Source: Candidatus Zixiibacteriota bacterium
GTDB lineage: Bacteria > Zixibacteria > MSB-5A5 > GN15 > PGXB01
Assembly: GCA_024230695.1 (NCBI GenBank)
Contig: JAAERC010000352.1
Coordinates: 1-8,095 of the forward strand
DNA: 8,095 nucleotides
Direction of reading: 5' to 3'
Below are positions 1 through 7,059 of this stretch, piece after piece. Within the stretch, counting starts at the first letter, position 1. Each line of letters opens with the position of its first letter. The notes beneath the pieces were generated by a model. The model did no database searches and was not told where the DNA came from. It worked only from the letters and a program-made list of their open reading frames with translations. Both the position numbers and the translations under genes were made by a program.

Positions 1-25
1 ATTCAATTTATTTGGATTAAAGAAA

Positions 26-2137
26 ATGACACAAACCGGAAGATCAGATAAAAGCAAAACTCGTTGGAAACCAAAACGAGAAGATATCTTTCATATCCTC
101 AGGGAACACAAAAACTGGTTGGACTCAGATGGTAAAGACGGATATCAGGCAGAAATATACCACGCTGATTTAAGCGGTGCCGATTTATATAAGGCCAATT
201 TGAGGGGCGCACAAATTTGGGATACATATCTTTATGATGCCGATTTACGGGAAGCTGATTTATCCCAGGCGGAGGGAATCAAACCGGAACATCTCGCCGG
301 GGCCGATCTCTCGGGAGCTAACCTGCCTGAAAATTTGAAACATTTTCACGCTCTTGATGATGTCAAGAAACATTCCCAAAAAGCACGCAAAATATTTATA
401 GCCACATTGTTGATCCTTCATTTTTGCTGGATAATGTTACTTGGTCTCTCCGATGCTGACCTGTTATCGCGGATACATCTGTTACCATCATTGATGCCTG
501 AACTGTCGATGCCTTCTTTTTGGTTTTTTACAATTTTTCCGATTATACTTTTTGGGCTTTATATTGCCTTTCATTTGAACATACAGCGAAATTGGGAAAA
601 GATAGCCGAATTACCGACTATTTATCCTGATGAAACACCAATTGATAAAAAAATATACCAGTGGCCCGCAAATAGATTGATCTCACCATATCTGAAATTG
701 CTCAAAGTAAAACTTACGCTGTTTCAACGATTATTTAATATTTTTGTGGTTTTTTCAATCCGTTGGGCAGTACCACAAACTCTTGTCTGGTTCTGGTTTA
801 GATATTTAACCCGGCATGACTGGGGACTGACAATATTTCATACCGTTCTTGTTTCTTTATCGATAATCTTTGCATTCTTTTTCCAATTCCTTACCAAAAG
901 GACATTGCAACGCAAGGATTTAAAAGGAAGCAATATATTTCTTCGCTTTGCTTACCTGCTGACCGTATTTACACTATTTTTTGTAATTTCTTTTGGAGTC
1001 ATCCAATCTGTTCCACAGGAGTTTGAAAACAATTCATTTACAATCGCGCCAAAAATCGCCAATACTTTTGGGTATAGTCTGTTTCTGGATTTCTCCGATG
1101 GTGAAATATCAAAAACGCCGACAAATTGGACCGAAGATAATAACGCAATCAAAGATATTTCATCTATTACCGGAGTTAATCTAAAAGACTTATATGCTCC
1201 ATATTCAAATGGACGACATGCTTTTATGGTCAACTGTGATCTCTCCTATGCCAACTTAAAAGAGACTGTTCTCGATTCGGCCGATTTGAGAGGTGCAAAT
1301 CTATCAGGTATCAAATTAAATTCATCAAGCCTTATCGGAACCAATCTGGAAGGCGCCAATCTTACTGGTGTCCTCCTTGATGGTGTCAATCTACTTGGAG
1401 CTAACTTGAACAATGTTACCGGTTTGACTATACATGCTTTGAGAAAAACAGATAACTGGCTTTATGCGCAATATGGCGGCGCCATTCTGGATTCACTTGG
1501 TTTGCCTGTTAATCACAACGAAAAAGTCAGAGCCAATGATTTAAGCGGATATGATCTTAGCGGTATCAATTTCCGAGGTGCGACATTGGCCGGATACAAT
1601 TTTTCGGGCGCAAATCTGCAATCTGCCGACCTGACCGATGCTGACCTGACTGGCGCAAATATATTTTCAACTGACTTGCGGGGTGTGACCGGACTGGAAA
1701 AGGAAAAATTACAAACCGCCTTGAATTGGTTTTTTGCTTTATATGATGAAGAACTTATGACAAGTTTTGGCCTGCCGGCTAATCATATCGAACTGACCAG
1801 CAAAAAAGATTTTAGATCATATGATTTTGAGGGAATCAATTTAAGCGGTGCCGATTTTAAAGGAGCCAATCTCCGTCAGGTGAATATGAAAAACGCCGTC
1901 TTGCATGATGTGAATTTGCAGGATGCCGATCTTTACGCGGTTGATTTAAGCGGTGCCGATTTAACAGGCGCTAATTTTAAAAGCACTATCCTGCTTGATA
2001 CCGATATTCGTGGTGCCAAGTTGACCGGAGTTAAAAATCTGACTATGGAGCAACTCCGCTGGGCGTTATTTGATGCGGCAACTATTTTCCCCGACTCACT
2101 AAAAGACCCCGCAGGAGAAAGACTTCGGAATAAATAA
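26..2137 (+). CDS. Membrane protein with pentapeptide repeats on both sides of a five-helix membrane region
   Basis: The 703-residue product is built around A(D/N)LxX pentapeptide repeats, a family that folds into a right-handed quadrilateral beta-helix. Block 1 is residues 43-102 (HADLSGADLYKANLRGA). Hydrophobic segments follow at about 122-141, 163-184, 236-258, 266-288 and 303-325. Further pentapeptide blocks lie at about 402-463, 504-553 and 594-668, separated by a recurring linker of the form TGL...ALNWxxALYDEELxxSxGLPxNHxE (464-502, 554-593; a partial third copy at 669-694). Basic residues flank the cytoplasmic ends (QKARK; TKRTLQRKDLK), so the N-terminus is predicted inside and the large C-terminal repeat domain outside; this topology is inference and depends on segment 3 being a true helix. 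The ATG follows only a weak purine stretch (AAAGAAA), and no in-frame stop occurs in the 25 bases before it, so a slightly earlier start cannot be excluded. The molecular role is unknown; the family includes scaffold-like and gyrase-protecting members, but nothing here assigns either. Confidence 0.9.
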   Translation: MTQTGRSDKSKTRWKPKREDIFHILREHKNWLDSDGKDGYQAEIYHADLSGADLYKANLRGAQIWDTYLYDADLREADLSQAEGIKPEHLAGADLSGANLPENLKHFHALDDVKKHSQKARKIFIATLLILHFCWIMLLGLSDADLLSRIHLLPSLMPELSMPSFWFFTIFPIILFGLYIAFHLNIQRNWEKIAELPTIYPDETPIDKKIYQWPANRLISPYLKLLKVKLTLFQRLFNIFVVFSIRWAVPQTLVWFWFRYLTRHDWGLTIFHTVLVSLSIIFAFFFQFLTKRTLQRKDLKGSNIFLRFAYLLTVFTLFFVISFGVIQSVPQEFENNSFTIAPKIANTFGYSLFLDFSDGEISKTPTNWTEDNNAIKDISSITGVNLKDLYAPYSNGRHAFMVNCDLSYANLKETVLDSADLRGANLSGIKLNSSSLIGTNLEGANLTGVLLDGVNLLGANLNNVTGLTIHALRKTDNWLYAQYGGAILDSLGLPVNHNEKVRANDLSGYDLSGINFRGATLAGYNFSGANLQSADLTDADLTGANIFSTDLRGVTGLEKEKLQTALNWFFALYDEELMTSFGLPANHIELTSKKDFRSYDFEGINLSGADFKGANLRQVNMKNAVLHDVNLQDADLYAVDLSGADLTGANFKSTILLDTDIRGAKLTGVKNLTMEQLRWALFDAATIFPDSLKDPAGERLRNK
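170..1962 (+). repeat. Intragenic DNA repeats encoding pentapeptide units
   Basis: The 17-mer TTAAGCGGTGCCGATTT occurs exactly at 170-186, 1841-1857 and 1946-1962, in both the first and the last pentapeptide blocks. It encodes L-S-G-A-D-(F/L). Exact sharing at the nucleotide level between ends of the gene 1.7 kb apart suggests recent duplication or gene conversion among repeat units rather than only protein-level constraint, but codon preference could contribute. Confidence 0.7.
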
Positions 2138-3478
2138 TTAGATTCGATCTTCTGAAAATTCTCTTAGTTTTTTTCCATAAAAGAGGTCATCGCCAAGGTT
2201 TGAGACATACCTGGCAAATGATGAATTATTTATTCCAGTCCGTACCAGATTATGCAACAAGGTCGGCGGATGAGAAAACGGACAGACCCGCATACATAAC
2301 CCGCAATCGGTTCCAACCAACCGCCAATATGTCAAACATTTTTCGACATTAAGCGGCCATTTATTTATACCTCGGGATATTGCTCTATCTTCATACGGAA
2401 TTGCCCCAGACGGGCAATTGGTCGCGCATTTTTTACAGATCTCGCAGAATTTTTGCACCCCAAATTGAATCGGTTTATCAGGCACTAATGGCAAATCGGT
2501 AGTGATACCGCCAAGTCGTACTCTGGCTCCATATTTTTTACTGATTAAATATCCAAACCTGCCCAGCTCACCCAAACCGGCATCAACCGCTAGCGGCGGC
2601 AATATTATTTGATAATTGCTATCAGAAATATGGGCTCGCGCCGGATACCCGATTTCTCTTATGGCCGAGGCCAGCGATGTTGATATCAGACTGGCATTAA
2701 GATACTGCCGGGCCGCTTCTTCGGTGATTCCGATTTTTGGCGCTGTCTCGACCTGCGCGTAATCCATCTCAATTGTAAACACAATCGCATACTTATGATT
2801 GTTTTCAATCGGTTTACCCCACTCTTCGGGACCACGACCAACATGCGAATAAACATATTTCTGATTTAGCGGAGCTATCCCAACCTCATCAGCACCAAGA
2901 TGAGCTGTCAGCTTTTTAATTACTTTAGTCATTTCAACCGGATCAAATTTGTCGGTATTAGTTGTCACCGGTCCATCGACTTTATCAGTAAAACTTCCGA
3001 TTGTTTTAAAATATGCCTGGATCAATCCGGAATGAAACTCATCGTAATACCGACTACCGGGGGCAAGAAGCGGGGGGAGTTTACGGATACGGTCATCAAT
3101 TTCCTTAGTTTCAGGATGTTTTAAATAATATTTTTTATACTTGTCACTCTCCGGTAAATACTCCTCACGGGCAAACATCGTATCACGCTCATCAACTTTT
3201 TCTGCGGCAGTTCCATAATCAAATATTTTTTGCTTGTTTGTCGGTAGAAAATACAATAGTCCAAAAATAATTACAGTGGCAATAAACAGTATCTGCACTA
3301 ATGGTGCATATCCCCATAAGTATTGCCCGCCAAACCAGCAGATACCAAATATCACAAGGATTACAAAACTTGATATTGTCGCGCGAAGTTTATTTTCGAT
3401 TATCGAATAAGCGGAAAACAGTGCTAAGAAAAAAGCTAACAGTCCGCCGATAAAATAATAAACAATCTCAAGAAACAT
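2138..3478 (-). CDS. Membrane-anchored reductive dehalogenase-like protein (corrinoid/4Fe-4S)
   Basis: The product is 446 residues from ATG at 3478. Residues 1-80 hold three hydrophobic helices (about 6-24, 35-52, 57-78) and no twin-arginine signal. The remainder resembles the RdhA reductive dehalogenase family, which is related to epoxyqueuosine reductase QueG. Visible marks are GYPARAH (278-284), AVDAGLGELGRFGYL (297-311), RLGGITTDLPL (321-331), and a double 4Fe-4S ferredoxin segment: C345-x2-C348-x2-C351-x3-C355-P and C381-x10-C392-x2-C395-x3-C399-P. The family uses a cobamide and two iron-sulfur clusters for reductive cleavage, often of carbon-halogen bonds; the substrate here is unknown. 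Charges (NKLR between helices 1 and 2; NKQK after helix 3) place the catalytic part in the cytoplasm, unlike Tat-exported respiratory enzymes. The ATG is preferred over TTG at 3481 because GGAG sits six bases upstream. It overlaps the rlmB-like stop by one base. QueG is less likely because of the membrane anchor. Confidence 0.88.
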   Translation of the reverse strand: MFLEIVYYFIGGLLAFFLALFSAYSIIENKLRATISSFVILVIFGICWFGGQYLWGYAPLVQILFIATVIIFGLLYFLPTNKQKIFDYGTAAEKVDERDTMFAREEYLPESDKYKKYYLKHPETKEIDDRIRKLPPLLAPGSRYYDEFHSGLIQAYFKTIGSFTDKVDGPVTTNTDKFDPVEMTKVIKKLTAHLGADEVGIAPLNQKYVYSHVGRGPEEWGKPIENNHKYAIVFTIEMDYAQVETAPKIGITEEAARQYLNASLISTSLASAIREIGYPARAHISDSNYQIILPPLAVDAGLGELGRFGYLISKKYGARVRLGGITTDLPLVPDKPIQFGVQKFCEICKKCATNCPSGAIPYEDRAISRGINKWPLNVEKCLTYWRLVGTDCGLCMRVCPFSHPPTLLHNLVRTGINNSSFARYVSNLGDDLFYGKKLREFSEDRI

Positions 3479-4038
3479 CAACTACTCCGCTGACGAACCG
3501 CTTCAAACAGACAAACTCCAGTCGCTACCGAGACATTAAGATTCTCGACTTTTCCGGTCATTGGGATTTTTGCCAAAAAATCACATTGCTCACGAGTCAA
3601 GCGGCGCATCCCTTTTTCCTCTGAGCCCATTACTATTGCCAGCGGACCTTTCAGGTCGATATCGTATATCAATTTGTCTGATTCATGCGCCGTGCCGACA
3701 AACCAAATTCCGCGCTCTTTGAGTTCGCGCATTGTGCGGGCCAGATTTGTTACTTGAACAAAGGGAACATCCTCGGCCCCACCACAGGAAATTTTCTGTA
3801 CTGTTTCGGTCATCGGCGCCGAACGGTCTTTTGGGGTGATAACGGCATGGACCCCGGCTCCGGAGGCAGACCGAAAACAGGCGCCAAGATTATGCGGATC
3901 GGTGACACCATCGAGAATAAGCAAAAATGGCGGTTCGCTCAGGTTATCTAAGATTTTGTCCAAATCACCCTCGCCGAGGGTCCCTATCTTTTTGGTCAGA
4001 TCGGTCTGTTTATATTTTCTATCCGTCCGTTTCGGCAT
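3478..4038 (-). CDS. rlmB: TrmH/SpoU-family RNA 2'-O-methyltransferase, RlmB-like, lacking the N-terminal domain
   Basis: The 186-residue protein carries the knotted SPOUT catalytic core. Motif 1 is [17 protein letters not shown] (42-58), with the conserved Asn and Arg; motif 2 is [13 protein letters not shown] (135-147); motif 3 is [27 protein letters not shown] (158-184). It closely resembles RlmB, which uses S-adenosylmethionine to methylate the ribose of G2251 of 23S rRNA. Normal RlmB is about 245 residues with an L30e-like N-terminal RNA-binding domain of about 75 residues. Here only a basic segment of about 35 residues precedes the core. The short form is not a miscalled start: AAGGA sits six bases before the ATG and an in-frame TAA lies four codons upstream. 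It is followed by the RdhA-like gene with a one-base overlap. The symbol is by similarity of the catalytic half; the altered N-terminus could mean a different rRNA or tRNA site. Confidence 0.85.
   Translation of the reverse strand: MPKRTDRKYKQTDLTKKIGTLGEGDLDKILDNLSEPPFLLILDGVTDPHNLGACFRSASGAGVHAVITPKDRSAPMTETVQKISCGGAEDVPFVQVTNLARTMRELKERGIWFVGTAHESDKLIYDIDLKGPLAIVMGSEEKGMRRLTREQCDFLAKIPMTGKVENLNVSVATGVCLFEAVRQRSS
3485..3488 (-). promoter_or_regulatory. Ribosome binding site of the RdhA-like gene
   Basis: On the minus strand GGAG lies six bases before ATG, inside the last codons of the rlmB-like gene. It decides the start at 3478 rather than the in-frame TTG at 3481, and with the TGATG stop/start overlap points to translational coupling. 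Confidence 0.7.
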
Positions 4039-4044
4039 AATACT

Positions 4045-4049
4045 TCCTT
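4045..4049 (-). promoter_or_regulatory. Ribosome binding site of the rlmB-like gene
   Basis: AAGGA on the minus strand is six bases before the ATG at 4038. Together with the in-frame TAA just upstream it fixes the start and supports a genuinely short protein. Confidence 0.65.
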
Positions 4050-4068
4050 ATTTCGTCATCGCAAAATC

Positions 4069-4107
4069 ATGTGCGCGGCAGATGTCCACATCTGCCCGAG
4101 GGTTAAT
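4069..4107 (+). repeat. REP-like palindromic element, copy A
   Basis: A perfect inverted repeat GGCAGATG-TCCA-CATCTGCC (4077-4096) is preceded by ATGTGCGC and followed by GAGGGTTAAT. A related element occurs in reverse orientation at about 7203-7253, with the same ATGTGxGCGGCAGA(T/C)GTC...TCTGCCC layout. The two differ by compensatory stem changes (T-A to C-G), as expected of a dispersed repeat with a conserved hairpin. It lies between the rlmB-like start and its likely promoter. Confidence 0.65.
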
Positions 4108-4119
4108 TTGTCAGAGTGC

Positions 4120-4137
4120 CCCACAGCTTGCTGTGGG
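4120..4137. repeat. Second palindrome, CCCACAGC-TT-GCTGTGGG
   Basis: This is an eight-base perfect stem around two bases, 23 bases from copy A. It is followed by GGGTTAAT, the same octamer that follows copy A (4100-4107 and 4135-4142), so the two palindromes may be halves of one composite element. No T-run follows on either strand, which argues against a simple terminator. Confidence 0.55.
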
Positions 4138-4249
4138 TTAATCACTATGATGCAAGTCCCTTAACATTACTCACACCCCAAACTACGGCAAAAGTGGCTT
4201 TTGGGCAAACAGTTTGTATTTCATTTAATTAACGCGATGTTAAAAATTC

Positions 4250-4304
4250 ATTATAACAACGTGTCCTTTATATAATTACGGCGAAAATGGGTTCGTTTTG
4301 TCAA
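4250..4304 (-). promoter_or_regulatory. rlmB: Promoter-like elements upstream of the rlmB-like gene (weak)
   Basis: On the minus strand a perfect TATAAT (4250-4255) lies about 210 bases before the start, but its -35 position (TAATTA) is poor. A perfect TTGACA (4299-4304) lies further upstream with CGTAAT at an 18-base spacing (4275-4280). Neither is a full sigma-70 promoter, and the region is AT-rich. If either is used, the transcript leader contains both palindromes. Confidence 0.25.
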
Positions 4305-4501
4305 AAAAGGGTTTTTGGACTATTATTTGATGGTGTTTTTGTTAATTGGTTGACATTCACATGGTTACGACTTCGCTCTAAAAGTGTAAAATAGGCCATT
4401 TCGTTTTTAATATCCTATAGATTTTTATTATCAAACATATACTTAGGAGTGCGATTAGAATAAACATTAGTCTGGTTGGGATTTTGTTTTGAATAAATAA
4501 A

Positions 4502-4524
4502 AAGGGCCGGAAAATCCGGCCCTT
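4502..4524 (-). terminator. Rho-independent terminator of the dockerin-protein gene
   Basis: Stem AAGGGCCGG (4502-4510) and CCGGCCCTT (4516-4524) enclose a five-base loop. On the minus strand the stem is followed by TTTATTTATTC, giving with the stem end a run of five Ts. It begins 31 bases after the stop codon of the secreted dockerin protein. Confidence 0.88.
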
Positions 4525-4555
4525 AAATTCAATTTCATTTCATTTAGTAATTATT

Positions 4556-6931
4556 CTACTGACAAGCTGGCTCAGCGCCACCTTTATACTTATAATTTAT
4601 TAAATATACTATATCCAAAATATCAATATTAGTGTCAAAGTTAACATCTGCCGACTCAAGCGGTTCCGGTGCAGGGCCTCCCTTGTATTTATAATTGATC
4701 AGAAATACTATATCCAGAATATCAATATTTGTATCATCATTTACATCCCCGCAAATATAGGCAGGTTCCGAGATGGCATGCTCAACCGGTAATTCGTACA
4801 AAATACCTCGCGAAGGAGTTGAAAATGTTACACTACCTTGTAGAGTCGTTGGAACATATGGAACATCAACTATACCATTATGATTAACAATCACGTAAAA
4901 ATCATGAGTATTATTTGGCGGAATATGAGACAGCGGATCATCATATCCGTTCAAATCAACGTATAACCAACCATCTATAGCCGAGTCAACATTATCTATT
5001 TCGTCTGTCGTTATAACAATATCCATTGGCATATTGCCAATATTTTCAACCGTTACAGTATAAGTAATTTCGCTGCCAGGGCTGCCATCATAATCTGGTT
5101 CATTTATTTCTAGCAGACTGGGAGATAAGATTGAGCCAACCTCTTCGTCAACACATGGTACTCGGAGCCATTTAACCGGATTGATTGTCCACATCCCTTC
5201 GGCCTCAAAGTAATTGATGAAATTTCCTGGATATAGATCATCAACATAAAGCACATCAAGAAAATAGTCGGGTGATTCTGTTTGGCTCCAACCTAGATCA
5301 TTAACAACTACTGCGTTTTCAAAATCTGAATCGATTTCGGGACGCATCCCATATCTTGCCATTGAGGGCCAACCATGATTATGGCAAACTGTTATTGCAT
5401 CGAGATCAACCGGAGAATTAGGGTCATACGTATGCCCGGTATCGCATCGGGGAGTGAAACTTGTCAGCATTCTGGCTGGATCCCAATTCAATCCGCCATT
5501 AGTCATGGATGATGTCGATAAATGAAGCGTTCCGTTTGCGGCACCATCATTATAACTTCCATTATAACGGCTGATATGACAATTATCCATTACTCCATTT
5601 AATGGGTCCTGATACTGAGAAAATAAAACATACAATTTATCATCACATTGAGAAATCATCGGTTTGGTCAGAGACATCGAACTCCAGAGACCTCCAGTGC
5701 AGACGTCGGGATAATTATCCCATAAAAGATTCATATCCTTTACAACAGAGATATAATTATCATCGAGAGCGGGACCGACCGGTTCACCCTCATCCGACCA
5801 GTGTAATACTCGCGAAGCCATTGGAAATTGCGGCCATTGCAACATCTCGGCAAATTGTTTTGGTTCACCGTTACTGTTTACATACTTTCTGGCGGCATAT
5901 ACAACATGCAATCGACCATCGGTGTCAATAATAGCACTAATATCAGAATGAGGAACCCAGCCGCTTCCCAAAGAATCGTTTTTTGTTATATTATATGTAG
6001 TATTCCAGTTTGCCCCGCCATCATCAGATGTTTTAATATAAACATCATTGCAACTTTGTTGCTTTACAGTAGCAAAAGCGATCGGTGTTGATGACTCACG
6101 ATGTCCGGGAGCATCCGGCCAATGACCTATCCATGCAATACCAACTTTTCCTGTGTTAACATCATTACTTGCCTCAACTACATAACCGGTTCCGGAAATA
6201 ACATCAATAATCTTATGAGGATCCCAGGATAAGCTTGGTGTCTCGGGATGATGACCACCAGTACGCCTGAAATAGCGTAGTTCTGCGGGATAATGACCTC
6301 CAACAGATCCTCCTCCGCAATTTTCTTTGGCCAAAATATGAATAATGGTATCCTCCACGGCCCCATTATCATAAAGCTGGAATGACATATAAGGCCAGCG
6401 GTAATCTTCGTTGTCGCATTGGGTATTTTCAAGGAGTTCAACAGGAACAGTACTCTTATAGAAAAACATACCAAGCATCGGGTTTATATCCGGCCAAAAA
6501 GTTGTGTAATAATTAAATGGGGATTGACCATCAGGTTCATGAGAGTTGGAAATAAGGGCAACTGGACCGACTGCGCTCTTGAAAATATCAATTCCGGGAA
6601 AAAGGGAGCGTTCCCCGGGAGAATGCAAATCATTGCCTCCATAATTATTGTTTGGATCCCATTGAAGATAGCCCCATTGAGTATCCCAAACCTGATAAGA
6701 TGTTACGGAAATACCCAAAGGATAACTATTACCCTTGTTCCAAGTAAAGTGAACCTCATCTGTATCACGCCAGGCAATTTGCCTTGCCATCCGCGCCGGA
6801 TGTTGCTCATCATGGGTTGTTAAACCAATTTGACTTCCAATGCCGGCATTGGGCGCAACCTCTGTCGCCAAACAAGGTATAGATGTCAGAATAACCAGAA
6901 TTGTTGTTGTAATCAGTAGAGATTTTTTCAT
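4556..6931 (-). CDS. Secreted beta-propeller-like protein with C-terminal dockerin-type pair
   Basis: The product is 791 residues from ATG at 6931. Residues 1-22 form a signal peptide (MKKSLL, hydrophobic core, probable cleavage after CLA). Residues 45-590 look like a sialidase/BNR-type propeller: there is a clear Asp box SDDGGANW (302-309), looser blade-like motifs such as DTDGRLHVVYAARKY (336-350), and many Trp and Gly residues. Residues 600-720 resemble an Ig-like or CARDB-type beta domain (EITYTVTVENIGN). Residues 727-787 form a dockerin type I pair, DVNDDTNIDILD and DVNFDTNIDILD, with acidic calcium ligands. Dockerins bind cohesins in cellulosomes, but in many FCB-type bacteria they occur on secreted proteins of unknown attachment; no cohesin is seen here. 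No catalytic residues could be assigned, so hydrolase or binding activity is unresolved. The start at 6931 is chosen for GGAGGAG just upstream and because the signal peptide begins there. Confidence 0.88.
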   Translation of the reverse strand: MKKSLLITTTILVILTSIPCLATEVAPNAGIGSQIGLTTHDEQHPARMARQIAWRDTDEVHFTWNKGNSYPLGISVTSYQVWDTQWGYLQWDPNNNYGGNDLHSPGERSLFPGIDIFKSAVGPVALISNSHEPDGQSPFNYYTTFWPDINPMLGMFFYKSTVPVELLENTQCDNEDYRWPYMSFQLYDNGAVEDTIIHILAKENCGGGSVGGHYPAELRYFRRTGGHHPETPSLSWDPHKIIDVISGTGYVVEASNDVNTGKVGIAWIGHWPDAPGHRESSTPIAFATVKQQSCNDVYIKTSDDGGANWNTTYNITKNDSLGSGWVPHSDISAIIDTDGRLHVVYAARKYVNSNGEPKQFAEMLQWPQFPMASRVLHWSDEGEPVGPALDDNYISVVKDMNLLWDNYPDVCTGGLWSSMSLTKPMISQCDDKLYVLFSQYQDPLNGVMDNCHISRYNGSYNDGAANGTLHLSTSSMTNGGLNWDPARMLTSFTPRCDTGHTYDPNSPVDLDAITVCHNHGWPSMARYGMRPEIDSDFENAVVVNDLGWSQTESPDYFLDVLYVDDLYPGNFINYFEAEGMWTINPVKWLRVPCVDEEVGSILSPSLLEINEPDYDGSPGSEITYTVTVENIGNMPMDIVITTDEIDNVDSAIDGWLYVDLNGYDDPLSHIPPNNTHDFYVIVNHNGIVDVPYVPTTLQGSVTFSTPSRGILYELPVEHAISEPAYICGDVNDDTNIDILDIVFLINYKYKGGPAPEPLESADVNFDTNIDILDIVYLINYKYKGGAEPACQ
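4577..4732 (-). repeat. Duplicated dockerin half-units
   Basis: The two 19-residue units T-N-I-D-I-L-D-I-V-(F/Y)-L-I-N-Y-K-Y-K-G-G (DNA 4676-4732 and 4577-4633) differ at one residue, with a period of 33 codons. The DNA has diverged mostly at third positions, so this is an old duplication kept by selection, not a recent one. Confidence 0.8.
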
Positions 6932-6933
6932 TA

Positions 6934-6940
6934 CTCCTCC
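6934..6940 (-). promoter_or_regulatory. Ribosome binding site of the dockerin-protein gene
   Basis: GGAGGAG stands two bases before the ATG at 6931 (four bases from the GGAGG core). It decides against the longer in-frame start 22 codons upstream, which would bury the signal peptide behind a non-hydrophobic extension. Confidence 0.8.
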
Positions 6941-7059
6941 ATTTATATAATATTCCAATTTTAGACCATTCAAACAGATGAAGCCTATCGAGTTCAATAT
7001 CTGTCATTTATTTGTTCGTGTGCTCAAATAATTCCTTATATTAAGAAATCACTTATGCC

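Larger units (their letters stand above)
4039..4555. other. Non-coding spacer with palindromes, promoter-like motifs and a terminator
   Basis: No convincing gene is seen on either strand. From the rlmB-like side the spacer holds two GC-rich inverted repeats (4077-4096 and 4120-4137), a weak inverted repeat CAAAAG-TGG-CTTTTG (4189-4203), AT-rich promoter-like sequence for the minus strand (4250-4304), and the terminator of the dockerin gene (4502-4524). The stretch 4318-4500 shows nothing recognisable. Confidence 0.7.

Noticed and set aside
952..1233. Open frame of 93 codons antisense to the pentapeptide gene
   Set aside because: It lies wholly inside a well-supported gene, has no family likeness, and no convincing ribosome binding site was seen.
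4077..4137. CRISPR array or riboswitch from the paired palindromes
   Set aside because: There are only two unlike palindromes, with no regular repeat-spacer pattern and no recognisable riboswitch core.
3685..4141. Plus-strand open frames opposite the rlmB-like gene
   Set aside because: They mirror a strongly conserved methyltransferase; their translations are low-quality Arg/Pro/Ser-rich strings, and one runs through the palindromes.
4345..4400. Plus-strand promoter starting at TTGACA near 4351
   Set aside because: No -10 box lies at a workable spacing (the nearest TAAAAT is about 31 bases away), and no plus-strand gene follows.
5602..6823. Several open frames antisense to or out of frame with the secreted dockerin protein
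   Set aside because: No motif or plausible start was found, and the overlapped protein has a signal peptide, an Asp box and a dockerin pair that leave no doubt about the coding frame.
6932..6997. Longer start for the dockerin protein, 22 codons upstream
   Set aside because: The extension precedes a classic signal peptide and overlaps the GGAGGAG ribosome binding site of the downstream ATG.
6810..7007. 65-codon minus-strand frame overlapping the start of the dockerin gene
   Set aside because: It reads through the ribosome binding site and signal-peptide region in another frame and resembles no known leader peptide.
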